Below are positions 24,901-33,933 of a DNA stretch of 35,731 nucleotides, piece after piece. Under the pieces are notes generated by a model, which was given only the letters and a program-made list of their open reading frames with translations, ran no database searches and was not told the DNA's origin. The translations under genes were made by a program, and so were the position numbers. Source of the stretch: a virus. Each line of letters begins with the position of its first letter. Positions within the stretch are counted from its first letter, which is position 1. The stretch lies in IMG/VR virus record IMGVR_UViG_3300006735_000092, positions 1-35,731 of that record. One strand, 5' to 3'.

Positions 24901-26057
24901 AAAAATCTTCACAAGGAGCGTTATATACTATTAATGATAATTATGAACCCATCACAGTACCCAAAGTCGACCCTACCACGTTTGACACTTTAACTTTTGT
25001 GGATAATATTATAGGTTCTAAAAAATTAGAACTCGGTAGAGAGGCAAATAGTCCTACAAATCAATGGGCTAAACAACTAAGTTCTGGCACACTAGAAGAC
25101 TATTACTTACCTTTTGGAGAGTTGATTTCAGTGAATAACGGGATACTAACATTTAACCTACCAAGGTATGACCAAGAGTACGCTTTGAGTTGTAATTATG
25201 TTTTCCCACAGATAAATCATAGTTATGTTGTTAAAACTACAATAGCGGATAACAATAATGCGGTTTCTGAAATGTATGTGGTAATAACACCTTCTCTTAA
25301 TTTACAAGTGCCTTGTTTTACACCACCTTTAGATGAACAATATAAATTAGTAAGTACTGAATTATTATCTGGAGCTACAGTAGAACAATATAATGATGAA
25401 TTTTTAATAGATGGTAAACCAGCGGTAATTAAAACTTCACGTTCCCAACCCTTAACAACAACTAAAGCCCCTAACACTTTTAAGTGTCAGTTTTATTGTA
25501 AATGTCAAGATTTAGATATGGAAGGTGTGGACCCTTATTTTGGTACTACTTCTGTTATAACGGATAATACTGTGTTTGATTGTGAGGAATGTGAGGAATT
25601 AGCAGCAAATTATTGTGGTCACCTATCAGGTGATTGTGAATCCATAGTATTCACTACGGAATGTCAACCTACATCTATAACAGACCCAACACAAACCAAT
25701 TATGCTAAATGGACTTGTGGTGGTGGAGGACAGAATTGCACTCAGTGTACAGCGGAATTTATGTCGAATAATCCTGGGGTACAATGTCCTTATACGTCTT
25801 GTACTCATTGTGAAGCACAATCATATTATGACACTACTAGTATGTGTTATTGTAACACCACTGGCCATCATAGATATAATTGTGGCCCATTAGGTGATTG
25901 TATATTAGATACTAATGGTCCTTATATGAGTCTAGGTGAATGTGAAGATAGATGTAGTTGGTTCATACAAAATAATAATGGGAATAGTACTAACACCACA
26001 ATAGGTAATTATGCTAACCCTATTTTAAGAAATACTAATATAAGTGGTGGGTATTAA
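21975..26057 (+). CDS. Giant Cys-rich tail/fibre protein
   Basis: A 1360-residue protein, no family recognised overall. Three cysteine clusters stand out: residues 114-151 (CVCSC, then C138, C142, C151), 565-608 (with CPDGDCVKCC and CWTCEED), and a C-terminal run of about 20 cysteines in residues 1171-1325. The last contains CTQCTAEF, CPYTSCTHC and YNCGPLGDCILDTNGPYMSL followed by GECEDRC. The final unit looks like a small disulfide- or zinc-bonded knot. Between the clusters the chain is Ser/Thr/Asn-rich and probably beta. Position after the wedge genes suggests a fibre or baseplate-periphery protein. No signal peptide is present, so cysteines would be reduced in the cell and could oxidise only after release. 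Confidence 0.75.
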   Translation: MEVTNYIQKIDLRRTFTEFTVRLTMSGRYAGIPYQNTPILMLKYDIEKPVDMYVSYDKNGKIIDGYLYLERKNFLFSRITLKTAPKKNWNPTKPLNPLKDNPYISVNPNPQQTCVCSCYAGAARNTYWPVTSKNGETCEQTCMSQSTYLGCASRDSFYVNTPPVDNEVTYLGSKTKTTFLTDVVIPIFDNGKLGLRKLTQANITSTLTNSRMWRQGKSMLQLRPFKSTKQGKYNAVQLVMPQITDFLHLNQQPISFNVEVVARNGKTPVNKFTINPTDRKTQSRKVKRPIDNLYTKGFEYQRLDGSNYIGFYHIDPVAGARIGKNGSNSGERLKSLSFVPSVQVVKPKVSARVPRTQTFYTSLQQKEVEKGKVEFNFNHPIKNFTEFKILKNEVFIIKNDENYSLSLCNVLKEDVRELPYNVTRVVTRGKITPSTPYYEEGVKKYPLSWPVDLSNNVIFSDCKQCMSFSFYSQAHEDNFGQILRQNQIANLEEDYFLNDMQTLSYTPRFFTGLNQWLERSSSDIFSDLQIIRDSKGELDSLQICPSKDTILNGYEGIYSKAQKKCNCQYSDSTDEEIVEVEVHCPDGDCVKCCTSQQDVEGWDDCWTCEEDYSAPIGNYATDLFTSTYATFKEVFTGGTKLYSGYTNSPSTSANTYDIYISASTFTGDTIIPISNIKRIKHRPLANVVDPRYVPHYGYQVFSGNGGNLTIESGNSSNYMTYRVRENGTYRFQYNAYLDVTYQDSKWADYVFSNYLTAATQSIGYPTSDYAIKRLINSSILRAGANEGDVVLEDTNGQFFPGKNGFAGGSGVTMFDFKVFIERETTATTKTNLDIFTVSNDPVSGIDSDAYLTQSTNIVQDVFSGYTNLFDAAATANTVFRKMIPVSLDTGLISLSGGDVVRLKYSADWDTTSKGTTGTTAIKLNLGHRLNVSGNPTYSPSYRVVKFDSLYVDKTLFFNAHKQSRAETYFENGIKTKKSSQGALYTINDNYEPITVPKVDPTTFDTLTFVDNIIGSKKLELGREANSPTNQWAKQLSSGTLEDYYLPFGELISVNNGILTFNLPRYDQEYALSCNYVFPQINHSYVVKTTIADNNNAVSEMYVVITPSLNLQVPCFTPPLDEQYKLVSTELLSGATVEQYNDEFLIDGKPAVIKTSRSQPLTTTKAPNTFKCQFYCKCQDLDMEGVDPYFGTTSVITDNTVFDCEECEELAANYCGHLSGDCESIVFTTECQPTSITDPTQTNYAKWTCGGGGQNCTQCTAEFMSNNPGVQCPYTSCTHCEAQSYYDTTSMCYCNTTGHHRYNCGPLGDCILDTNGPYMSLGECEDRCSWFIQNNNGNSTNTTIGNYANPILRNTNISGGY

Positions 26058-26082
26058 AAAAGAAAATAATATTTAAAGATAA

Positions 26083-29000
26083 ATGGCGACAGGGAATATT
26101 TTTATAAGTGAATATACGGTTACACCTACACTATCAGGTCAAACTACTGGTACTATAACAGTAGAAGACATTAGTGGTGGGACAGCACCTTATATAATAC
26201 AATGGTATGGTCCAGGGCCTCACCCACAAACTTACGCGTTAAATTCAGGTAGTACATTTAACCCAACAGGGTTATCCGCTGGAACTTATAGTGGAAGAGT
26301 TATAGATTATGTGGGGTTAAGTGCGGACACTCAAATAACAGTATCCGCTTTTACAGCTCCACAATTTTCAGCAACAGTAAGTGATAATGGTTGTGTAAAT
26401 GACCCTAATTTACCGTGTACATTTACAGTGTGGTCTGCGGGTACAGATACTGCTTTTCAGTCAGCAAGCACATTTAATTATACATTATACAAAAATGGTG
26501 AATTAGTAAAAGAAGTTTATGTAAGTAGTGCTACCACATCACCTAATCAAGGTGCTCCAGGTAGAGGGGGTTATTATGTATTCTCTGGTTTAACTAATGG
26601 AGAGTATGTATTTAATATTTCTACGGTATCTTCACATATAGAACACAGAAGAGATGTAAGACAATCTGTATGTACCGCGAGTACAACTATAGATGCTGGT
26701 GACACTCTAATAATGGGGAACCATCCTAACTGGGCATCCTTCTCAGCAATGACATCAGCATGGACAATGACCAATACTTTTTGTCCAGGTCAAATCCAGA
26801 TTAAACCTACAAGTGTAGGGGAGACAATAAAGAACTATACCACAGGTATCTTTAAAAATGGTATAGTTACAGATTCCCCGAATCACTGGTTGTTTACGGG
26901 TAACTCACAAACAGGAGCATTAAATTATCCTACTAGTAACCCTAACAGTGGAAGAACAACAATAGTTAAAAATTTCTATTTAGGGGTTACGGGTGCAACT
27001 GATATGCAAGAAGGATATAACTGGGGACCATCAGGTGGTGGTGGACATCCTTTAGTAGATGGTACAAGTAAAGATTTAGATGGCGTAGATATAGTTCATG
27101 ACTGGCAAGACGGTTATTTTTATTATAATAATAACATACAAAAATTTGTAATATTTAGAACAATTAGTGGTAGTGTATCTAGTACTCTCACTACTATGGG
27201 ATGGCAAACACTATGTCCTAGTAGAGAGGATAATAATATTGGATACAATGTTGGGTTTAATACCAATTCAGGTAGTCCTACATCTTCTTTAGCTATAACC
27301 ACAGCAAAATATAGTCCTTTTGTTCAAAAATTAGATGTAGCTGGGACATGTATGGGTCCCATAGGTTCAAATGACGCGTACCCAGGAATAACTAATTCAG
27401 ACGTTGTTCAGTCCTTTATCAAAACCAACCCAGCTAATACTACAGCTAACGCTTTTACCGGGTTCACACCACAATCAAGTGCTACCAGTCTTAGTTTTGT
27501 AAGTTCATGTGAATACAATGATTATACCTTCCAATTGAGTACTCTCTTTAGTGGAACCACCACATCAGATAATAGAGGTTGTATTGCTGATATAGTATTA
27601 GCACAAATGAGAGATAGTAGAGGGTTGTACGGTATGAGTGGACAGACACACCAGTTAGTTTTAAGAATTTCAGCCTCTGGAACTAGTGTTATGGAGATGT
27701 TAGAGAGTAATGTATTGGAAAGGGCAGCATCTTCATCACCAATTGAAAACAACTTACAATATACCCAAGGACTAACATTCCAACGAGACTTACACGGAGA
27801 CGAAATTATTTTAGAAGATAACCACACTACAAGTGATGTGTTACAACCCCCTAGAATGATAACTAAAAAAGAAATCGCAAATAGAAAAGATAAATTTTTA
27901 CCATCAGTAAAGTTTGACTATAGTAAAGTGGTTAAAAATGAAAAGTTTGGTGACCCAGTGACTTATGTAAGTGAAGGACTACAAACTAAAGAATTTAATG
28001 GGACCATCTTAAGGTATCCAGATGCTAGTGTAAGTGCAACAACTTCACTTACATCACCCTATAGAGCTAATAAAACAATGTCCCTACAAGGAGCAGTGCG
28101 TATTAGAATTACTAGGAGTGGGTCTGAAGGAGAACAATTTAGGGTACAAATGACTGATACTATGGGGGATAACAGTATTTACGTCGCTTGTACAAAACAT
28201 GTTGGAGACACTAACGAATTTAACGATAAGTTTGAAATGAACTTCAATCTACTAGATAAGACCACTTGGTCTGGTAGTTCTTTTAGTGCACCATCTTGGG
28301 TGATTGGTAATGAATTGGTTAAATATTTAGGAACTACGAAAATTGGATTTAAAGCCGCTCCACGTAAAACTACTGGTAGTTTGGGACTTGCCCATTATTA
28401 TGATGTTGGTTTAAGTGGTAATACAGGGACTACAATAACACCAGTAAGTCACGGTGAACATCCTATTATTTTTTCTGGTACAGCTTTTACATTAACTTCT
28501 ACCGCCACAACTAATGTTATAACAACTAAAAATTGTGATTATTACAATGACTGTGAATATACGGTACCTAAGATAAGACCACAGATGGATGCCATATTTC
28601 AGAGTTTACCAGAACCTGATTTTGATTTGTCGGGTGGTACTCTAGGTAATAATTTAGGAATATCGGGTGAATCCATTTATAATTTATCTGCTGAAACAGG
28701 TATGGACTTAAATGTGTTTTTAAGTGGTAACACAGCAGATTTCATAAATAAACAGGCTTACCTTAAGTTGGATGTTTATCCTTATGAATTCTCGAAAGAA
28801 AAATTTTCAGTACAACCAGATTATAGATATGTTTTTGATGTTCCAGCAAGAGTTTCCACACCAACCCTAACAACTAAGACTACACCTATATCCGCAACAA
28901 CATTTTTTCCTTTTTCAGCGTTTTCTACAGGTACATCATGGCAGTTTTTAATAAAACCATCATCTTTATTTAGAGATAAGAGTGACCTTACAAATAATGT

Positions 29001-30126
29001 TTATATTGACACATCAACAGTTTTAGATAAAGTTACCTATGATAGACAAAGGGATTCTATAGTGACACTAGTAGAACCACCTAGAGAACCTTCACTTAGA
29101 AATCAACAAGTTCAGTTCGCTTCAAACGTGGAAGCAAGACTAGAAAGTGAAGCGTTTACGGTTACTGGAGTTCCTGAACCATCAGACCCAAACTACTCTG
29201 CGTTTACTTGGTCAGGAGCTGTCTTAAGTTATAATGTAGGTTCTAGTATGTTGGTTAGTGTAAACGGAGTTACTGTACGTGAAGAAGGTTATAGTACTAC
29301 CTTTGGTACTCCTTCAGGGACATTTGTTACTGGTAGTACATCTGCGGACACCAACGGTGGGGATTATAGAGTAAGTAGTATTAGAGGAACAGCTTCACAA
29401 ATTACATTTAGGGGTGGGACACTAAGGAATGGTGATGTAGTTAATGTGATTTACCCACTTAGGGATAGTAAGAGTTATTGGAAACAAACTGTAGACTTTT
29501 TCGGAACCATAACAACTAACAGTGCTTCAACACTCTATAGAGATAGTTTCTATTATTATATTAATTTAGATTATCCAGCTTTAGGTGCTGTGGGTATTGT
29601 ATATAACGGACAAATACTAGTGGAAAACAGTGACTTCCAAAGAGTAGGTAACGGATTAATCCAGTTATTAACTATTACTTATGACAATGGAGATTTAAAT
29701 AACTGTGCCAAATTAGGTGAATGTAGTTTTACCTTATATTACTTAACACAATACACTGTTGTTGGTAGAACAAGTACCAGAGAACCAACTTCTTTAGTGA
29801 CTTACACTAAAACATTAGGATTTAAAGAATCTCTAAAACAGATGGTTTATAATTATAGCACGGGTGAAGTAGTCCAGGAAAACTATAAATTCTATAAACA
29901 TTCTGATTTTGGAGGTAAAGAAGAAAAATTTAAAATTACGGTTCCTAGTGCAGGGACATATAATTATAGGGTAATTGCTACTAGATATTACCCACTTTTT
30001 AATGGTGAGGAAGTGACCACCAGTAGAATTACACCAGATGTGAGATTTGAAGTAAGTAGACAAACATTCTTCTCACCTTATAAACTACCCGGACAAAGAC
30101 AAGTTAATAACCGAGGTGGATACTAA
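26083..30126 (+). CDS. Giant fibre-like protein with N-terminal SprB-like segment
   Basis: A 1347-residue protein. Residues about 22-88 resemble the SprB repeat of Bacteroidetes gliding adhesins: ITVEDISGGTAPYIIQW, then NPTGLSAGTYSGRVID, the 'GGxxPYxxxW...GLxAGTYxxxVxD' pattern. A second Ig-like stretch follows to about 200 (GLTNGEYVFNIS). The middle is Ser/Thr/Gly-rich, with a charged, phage-like section near residues 560-640 (NVLERAASSSPIENN, MITKKEIANRKDKFLPSVKF) that may begin an assembly domain. The C-terminal third is beta-rich and ends VNNRGGY. It is likely a tail fibre or baseplate-periphery protein; receptor contact by the SprB-like end is inference. The leader is A-rich with TATTTAAA at 26070. 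Confidence 0.78.
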   Translation: MATGNIFISEYTVTPTLSGQTTGTITVEDISGGTAPYIIQWYGPGPHPQTYALNSGSTFNPTGLSAGTYSGRVIDYVGLSADTQITVSAFTAPQFSATVSDNGCVNDPNLPCTFTVWSAGTDTAFQSASTFNYTLYKNGELVKEVYVSSATTSPNQGAPGRGGYYVFSGLTNGEYVFNISTVSSHIEHRRDVRQSVCTASTTIDAGDTLIMGNHPNWASFSAMTSAWTMTNTFCPGQIQIKPTSVGETIKNYTTGIFKNGIVTDSPNHWLFTGNSQTGALNYPTSNPNSGRTTIVKNFYLGVTGATDMQEGYNWGPSGGGGHPLVDGTSKDLDGVDIVHDWQDGYFYYNNNIQKFVIFRTISGSVSSTLTTMGWQTLCPSREDNNIGYNVGFNTNSGSPTSSLAITTAKYSPFVQKLDVAGTCMGPIGSNDAYPGITNSDVVQSFIKTNPANTTANAFTGFTPQSSATSLSFVSSCEYNDYTFQLSTLFSGTTTSDNRGCIADIVLAQMRDSRGLYGMSGQTHQLVLRISASGTSVMEMLESNVLERAASSSPIENNLQYTQGLTFQRDLHGDEIILEDNHTTSDVLQPPRMITKKEIANRKDKFLPSVKFDYSKVVKNEKFGDPVTYVSEGLQTKEFNGTILRYPDASVSATTSLTSPYRANKTMSLQGAVRIRITRSGSEGEQFRVQMTDTMGDNSIYVACTKHVGDTNEFNDKFEMNFNLLDKTTWSGSSFSAPSWVIGNELVKYLGTTKIGFKAAPRKTTGSLGLAHYYDVGLSGNTGTTITPVSHGEHPIIFSGTAFTLTSTATTNVITTKNCDYYNDCEYTVPKIRPQMDAIFQSLPEPDFDLSGGTLGNNLGISGESIYNLSAETGMDLNVFLSGNTADFINKQAYLKLDVYPYEFSKEKFSVQPDYRYVFDVPARVSTPTLTTKTTPISATTFFPFSAFSTGTSWQFLIKPSSLFRDKSDLTNNVYIDTSTVLDKVTYDRQRDSIVTLVEPPREPSLRNQQVQFASNVEARLESEAFTVTGVPEPSDPNYSAFTWSGAVLSYNVGSSMLVSVNGVTVREEGYSTTFGTPSGTFVTGSTSADTNGGDYRVSSIRGTASQITFRGGTLRNGDVVNVIYPLRDSKSYWKQTVDFFGTITTNSASTLYRDSFYYYINLDYPALGAVGIVYNGQILVENSDFQRVGNGLIQLLTITYDNGDLNNCAKLGECSFTLYYLTQYTVVGRTSTREPTSLVTYTKTLGFKESLKQMVYNYSTGEVVQENYKFYKHSDFGGKEEKFKITVPSAGTYNYRVIATRYYPLFNGEEVTTSRITPDVRFEVSRQTFFSPYKLPGQRQVNNRGGY

Positions 30127-30140
30127 AATTTGAAATATAA

Positions 30141-30148
30141 TATTTATT
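30141..30148 (+). promoter_or_regulatory. TATTTATT octamer before the 865-residue gene
   Basis: TATTTATT lies in the 37-base gap between two large genes, 15 bases before the ATG, followed by an A-rich run directly at the start codon. It has the same spacing as the TATTTATA before the gene at 6866. It could be a promoter for the last fibre genes or a neutral A+T-rich leader. Confidence 0.25.
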
Positions 30149-30163
30149 AATAAATAATAAAAA

Positions 30164-32761
30164 ATGGCTTATATATTAAAAGACTCAACACAAGGACAAG
30201 TTTCGGTTAAATTAACCGACGCTGGAAGAAAAAAATTATCTGAGGGGAAGTTGAATATAGAACTATTCCAATTAGGGGATAGTGAATATTGTTACGACTG
30301 TTATAACGGTTTACCTCAACAAAGTAGGGGGATACACATCCAACAGGCAAACTTTAACGCTCAGAATCTTAACCCTATCCCTGAAAGGAATAAGGCACAC
30401 GTAAAATACCCAATACCTATATCACAAAATGCTACAGGTACAACTTTTGGAGCGGTACAAGCTGCTCACAATTACCAAGAGGTTTTTAATCGTGCATCTC
30501 AAAGAGGATTCTATAGTGCGAATACAGGTGATTGTTGTAGTTTTTCAGCTTTTACTGGGTCAGCTTATACATTAAATGCGAATTTCTTTTTCCCTGTTTC
30601 AGCCATGACAGGTGGAAGTCAAGTAGCACTTCTTTCAGCTAATACTTTTCAAAATCAAGCTTTTTCAGGTGGTCCAGGAAGTATACCAGGTTACTCACCA
30701 ATTGTAGGTGACCTGTTGAGTATTAGATACATATTTCAAAGTGGAGCAACAGGAACTACTAATTGTTTTAATTTACCATGTACAACACCATCCGCTCAAT
30801 TATTTTATCAAGTTACAGCGGGTAATACGGTATCTGGGAGAACCGGAGGTACTTGGAAAGGTACTTCTAACGACCCTTTATACCTCACAGTCGATAGGAA
30901 TTTACCAGACTTCGGTGCTTTTTCTGGTGGTTCAGCAGGGACAGATATTGTACCTATAAAAAATTATACAGGTGCAACAGGAACATTAGTGGGGGCATGT
31001 GTAAAAGTATACCCATCCACAAGTGGTGGTACTTACTCCGCAAACTCCGCGAATCCAATGTTAACATATTTTGGAGCTGACACGCCAATACCTTACTGGT
31101 CACCAGGTTCACTTTCATTTGAAAATAATTGTGATGTGTCAGTTAAAGACGTTAAAGTTTGGAATATGAATATAAACTGGACTGAAACTGTCGCAGGTGT
31201 AGACACAGTTAATGAGGGTTATGAAAATGTAAATGAATATGGCTCAACTGGTTATTGTGGTACTAAAGAATATTTAGGTTATTCTAATAGTGAAGGTCAG
31301 GTAGATACGGGAGAAAGAACTGATTTCTATACTGGACTAAAAAGTTCTTCATGGTATTATGATTCTTATCATAATATTAAATGCGTAGTCCCAGAAAGAC
31401 AAAAAGCTATAGCTATCCTACATTACACCAACCAAACAATTTCTAATTTTTATGGTGAAAAGTTTGCTCTTAAGAAGAGTGGAAGTACCCAAACAGGGAT
31501 AGGAGAAGCTCGAAACTTTAGAATTAATATGCCGTGGTTAATGTGGCATAAGAAAAATACAGGAACATCTATAGCTGCTACCGCACAGGACGGATGTCAA
31601 GGAGCAGATAAGTACGGTCAATGTTTCTATGTGGACCCACCTAACTATCCAGATATATTTCCATCACAACCATATATAATGCAATCTACGGTAAATCCTA
31701 ATATGAACCATAATGGTCTGAGATATTATTATCTCTGGGATGATAATTCTGACACTGTAGTTGGTGAAGGTTCGGTAGTAGCGGGACCTAATCCAGTAGG
31801 TAAGGTATTTCCTGATTTAAAAATGGCTGTAATTCATGATGAAGAGTTAGTTGCTGCCATGTCTTACAAAGCTAATAGAAGTTGGACATTACCAGCTCCT
31901 AGAATTCAGATGATTAATGCTGGAACCAATTGTTGCGGTTCCGCATCAACACTAGGTGTATTCACCCAACCATACCAAAAAATGTTTGTAAGTTATCTAG
32001 TGGAGAGTAATTCGGGTTTAACTACGGGATTACATTGTAATTATTATATTGATGTTAAAAACCCTAATGATGGTAAGTCTTACGATTTAGAAATTGAGTT
32101 TGGTGCAGAGTTTCCTTACTTAAAACCTTTTGATTTAGGTGGAACAGCAGGAGCATCAGGAGGAACAGGATGGCAAGGTAATAAAGTTCACTTATTATGG
32201 CAAAGAGTTACAGCACCACAGACAGACCCATTACCAGACCAATGGACTAGAACAGAAGTAACCGACCAAATTGGTCCATGTGATACTTTTGGATTTGGAA
32301 ATCAACTGCCTCTAAGTGGGTGTCAAATATCAAGCGCGGCAACCAAGATATACCTAACAAGAGCAAATCAAGTTACAGGTACAACTTATAACTTACATGA
32401 TTACATTAATATTCCTTTACAAACCACAGAAAAAGACCTATTACAATTTGGTGATGAATACTTCTTTTATGGTGAACTGGAGTCTGATATTATGGCGACC
32501 ATGTACGAAATGAAGTATTATATAAATTTAGCAAGTTCTCAGTTTGCGGGAGACACTAATAATTTAAGTGTGGGTAATTCGTTAAATCCTTCCTACAAAG
32601 ATTATTATCAACAAAATCAAATATACCCTAACGTCTATATTACTGAAGTTGGTTTATTTAATAATGATAATAATTTTCCAGAACTAATGGCAATAGCTAA
32701 ATTTATGAATCCACAATTAAGAGATGGAGCACAACAATTTGTCTTAAGTTTAGACTTTTAA
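30164..32761 (+). CDS. Tail fibre-type protein with shared N-terminal domain and collar-like C-terminus
   Basis: An 865-residue protein, first of three consecutive genes sharing an N-terminal domain: KLTDAGRKKLSEG at residues 16-28 and FQLGDSEYCYD at 35-45. The central region is rich in Gly, Thr, Ser and aromatic residues, with short Cys pairs (YCYDCYNG, NCCGSAS). The C-terminal 45 residues read YITEVGLFNNDNNFPELMAI followed by AKFMNP and end QQFVLSLDF. This resembles the 'vtEiGLyd...LvAv' element of phage tail-collar/fibre proteins, which is usually near the N-terminus, so its C-terminal place is unusual. Likely located at the baseplate rim as a fibre or attachment protein. It is separated from the next start by 4 bases. 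Confidence 0.77.
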   Translation: MAYILKDSTQGQVSVKLTDAGRKKLSEGKLNIELFQLGDSEYCYDCYNGLPQQSRGIHIQQANFNAQNLNPIPERNKAHVKYPIPISQNATGTTFGAVQAAHNYQEVFNRASQRGFYSANTGDCCSFSAFTGSAYTLNANFFFPVSAMTGGSQVALLSANTFQNQAFSGGPGSIPGYSPIVGDLLSIRYIFQSGATGTTNCFNLPCTTPSAQLFYQVTAGNTVSGRTGGTWKGTSNDPLYLTVDRNLPDFGAFSGGSAGTDIVPIKNYTGATGTLVGACVKVYPSTSGGTYSANSANPMLTYFGADTPIPYWSPGSLSFENNCDVSVKDVKVWNMNINWTETVAGVDTVNEGYENVNEYGSTGYCGTKEYLGYSNSEGQVDTGERTDFYTGLKSSSWYYDSYHNIKCVVPERQKAIAILHYTNQTISNFYGEKFALKKSGSTQTGIGEARNFRINMPWLMWHKKNTGTSIAATAQDGCQGADKYGQCFYVDPPNYPDIFPSQPYIMQSTVNPNMNHNGLRYYYLWDDNSDTVVGEGSVVAGPNPVGKVFPDLKMAVIHDEELVAAMSYKANRSWTLPAPRIQMINAGTNCCGSASTLGVFTQPYQKMFVSYLVESNSGLTTGLHCNYYIDVKNPNDGKSYDLEIEFGAEFPYLKPFDLGGTAGASGGTGWQGNKVHLLWQRVTAPQTDPLPDQWTRTEVTDQIGPCDTFGFGNQLPLSGCQISSAATKIYLTRANQVTGTTYNLHDYINIPLQTTEKDLLQFGDEYFFYGELESDIMATMYEMKYYINLASSQFAGDTNNLSVGNSLNPSYKDYYQQNQIYPNVYITEVGLFNNDNNFPELMAIAKFMNPQLRDGAQQFVLSLDF

Positions 32762-32765
32762 TGGA

Positions 32766-33869
32766 ATGGGATTTGTTAACACAGGAAATACAAATACACT
32801 AGAATTAAACCTTACGGAAAGAGGTAAGGCATTAATTGGTGGTGGAGGTGGAGGTATTAGTTTATTTACCACTTTAGCTAGTGCTAAATTCGCTCTTCGA
32901 GACCAAGGAATGGATTATAGAAGATTCTCTTCCGCCCCTGTACCAGGTTCAACCGTTACCATTAGTGATGGGCCTTGTTTTGACCAACAATATAGTACAA
33001 GTCCATTTAATGAAAGACTATCGGGTACGTGTTTTTTTAATTATGCTGACATAAGGGGTAGAGGTGGTAATGCACCATGTAATAAAACTGTGTTACGTTT
33101 GAATGATATCGAAGCGGGTGGACCATTCGAAGATTTAGGAATCAACGATAATCTATTGTATTTAAATGAACCTGGAATTCCTAGTGTTCCTGAAATAGAA
33201 GAAGAAGAAGTGATTCCACCACCACCTCCAGTATGTTTTGATTTGGGGTACGACTCGACATTCGGTCAACAACCAAATCCTGATAGTTGTGCGTGTACCA
33301 CTTATGGGACTGTTTGGGAACCTTTAATTGGTGAATCGGAAAATATATTTAATGGTTGGAATATGCAAGAGACTATAGCGGGTGGTTATAATCCCGCACT
33401 AGGTTGGAATGATTCAGGTCTTACCCCAGCTAATACTCAGGGGGGTGGTTGGTTAGGTTTCGCTTACTATTATCCATCTTATGAGGCAGTACTGAATGTC
33501 ATTCTAAATCTATCTATACAGAATAACACACCTCTACCAGCGTTAACTGGTTTACTGGGTCCTGCCGACGGTTTACTCGCACAAATAGGGACTCAAACTC
33601 AACTTATGGTTAGTGATACAGGGGGTGTTGTTGGTGATGTATATGGTGACGGTAGTTTAGCGTGTAGTGATTTATCATGGGTTATGAAGTGTCATTGTCA
33701 AGGTGTTCTTGAAGGAGACGTAATACCAACACCAGGTTACCTTAGTATGCAAACTGCTATTAATAACGTAATAGATTCATATATAGTAGCTGTAGGGTGT
33801 GATAATATCCCTAGTTCTATGTGTGATGGGTCTACGGCACAATGTCAAAATCCTTCTTTATGTGCATAA
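32766..33869 (+). CDS. Fibre-type protein with shared N-terminal domain, E/P linker and dockerin-like loop
   Basis: A 367-residue protein, second of the three paralogous starts: NLTERGK at 15-21 and KFALRDQGMDYR at 41-52, but with six glycines (25-30) inserted between them. A rigid acidic/proline linker (EIEEEEVIPPPPP, about 143-155) separates this from a C-terminal half with paired cysteines (DSCACTTYG). Residues 290-303 (GDVYGDGSLACSDL) have the Asp-x-x-Gly-Asp-Gly calcium loop of a dockerin or EF-hand repeat, but only one copy is seen where type I dockerins have two. The start at 32766 is chosen over ATG 32761, which is in another frame and soon hits a stop. The C-terminus is Cys-rich (MCDGSTAQCQNPSLCA). 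Confidence 0.77.
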   Translation: MGFVNTGNTNTLELNLTERGKALIGGGGGGISLFTTLASAKFALRDQGMDYRRFSSAPVPGSTVTISDGPCFDQQYSTSPFNERLSGTCFFNYADIRGRGGNAPCNKTVLRLNDIEAGGPFEDLGINDNLLYLNEPGIPSVPEIEEEEVIPPPPPVCFDLGYDSTFGQQPNPDSCACTTYGTVWEPLIGESENIFNGWNMQETIAGGYNPALGWNDSGLTPANTQGGGWLGFAYYYPSYEAVLNVILNLSIQNNTPLPALTGLLGPADGLLAQIGTQTQLMVSDTGGVVGDVYGDGSLACSDLSWVMKCHCQGVLEGDVIPTPGYLSMQTAINNVIDSYIVAVGCDNIPSSMCDGSTAQCQNPSLCA

Positions 33870-33933
33870 GAGAATAGTTTACAAATAAAAAAGAATAATT
33901 AAGATAATTATATAATAAGAAAGAAATAAAAAT

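Noticed and set aside
26040-30126. Two successive giant proteins both end in GGY (NISGGY and NNRGGY)
   Set aside because: The similarity covers only four of six residues and is too short to claim as a shared C-terminal signal.
32838-32855. Run of six glycine codons as a possible frameshift or phase-variation tract
   Set aside because: The codons are mixed GGT/GGA rather than a homopolymer, and the frame is intact through it.
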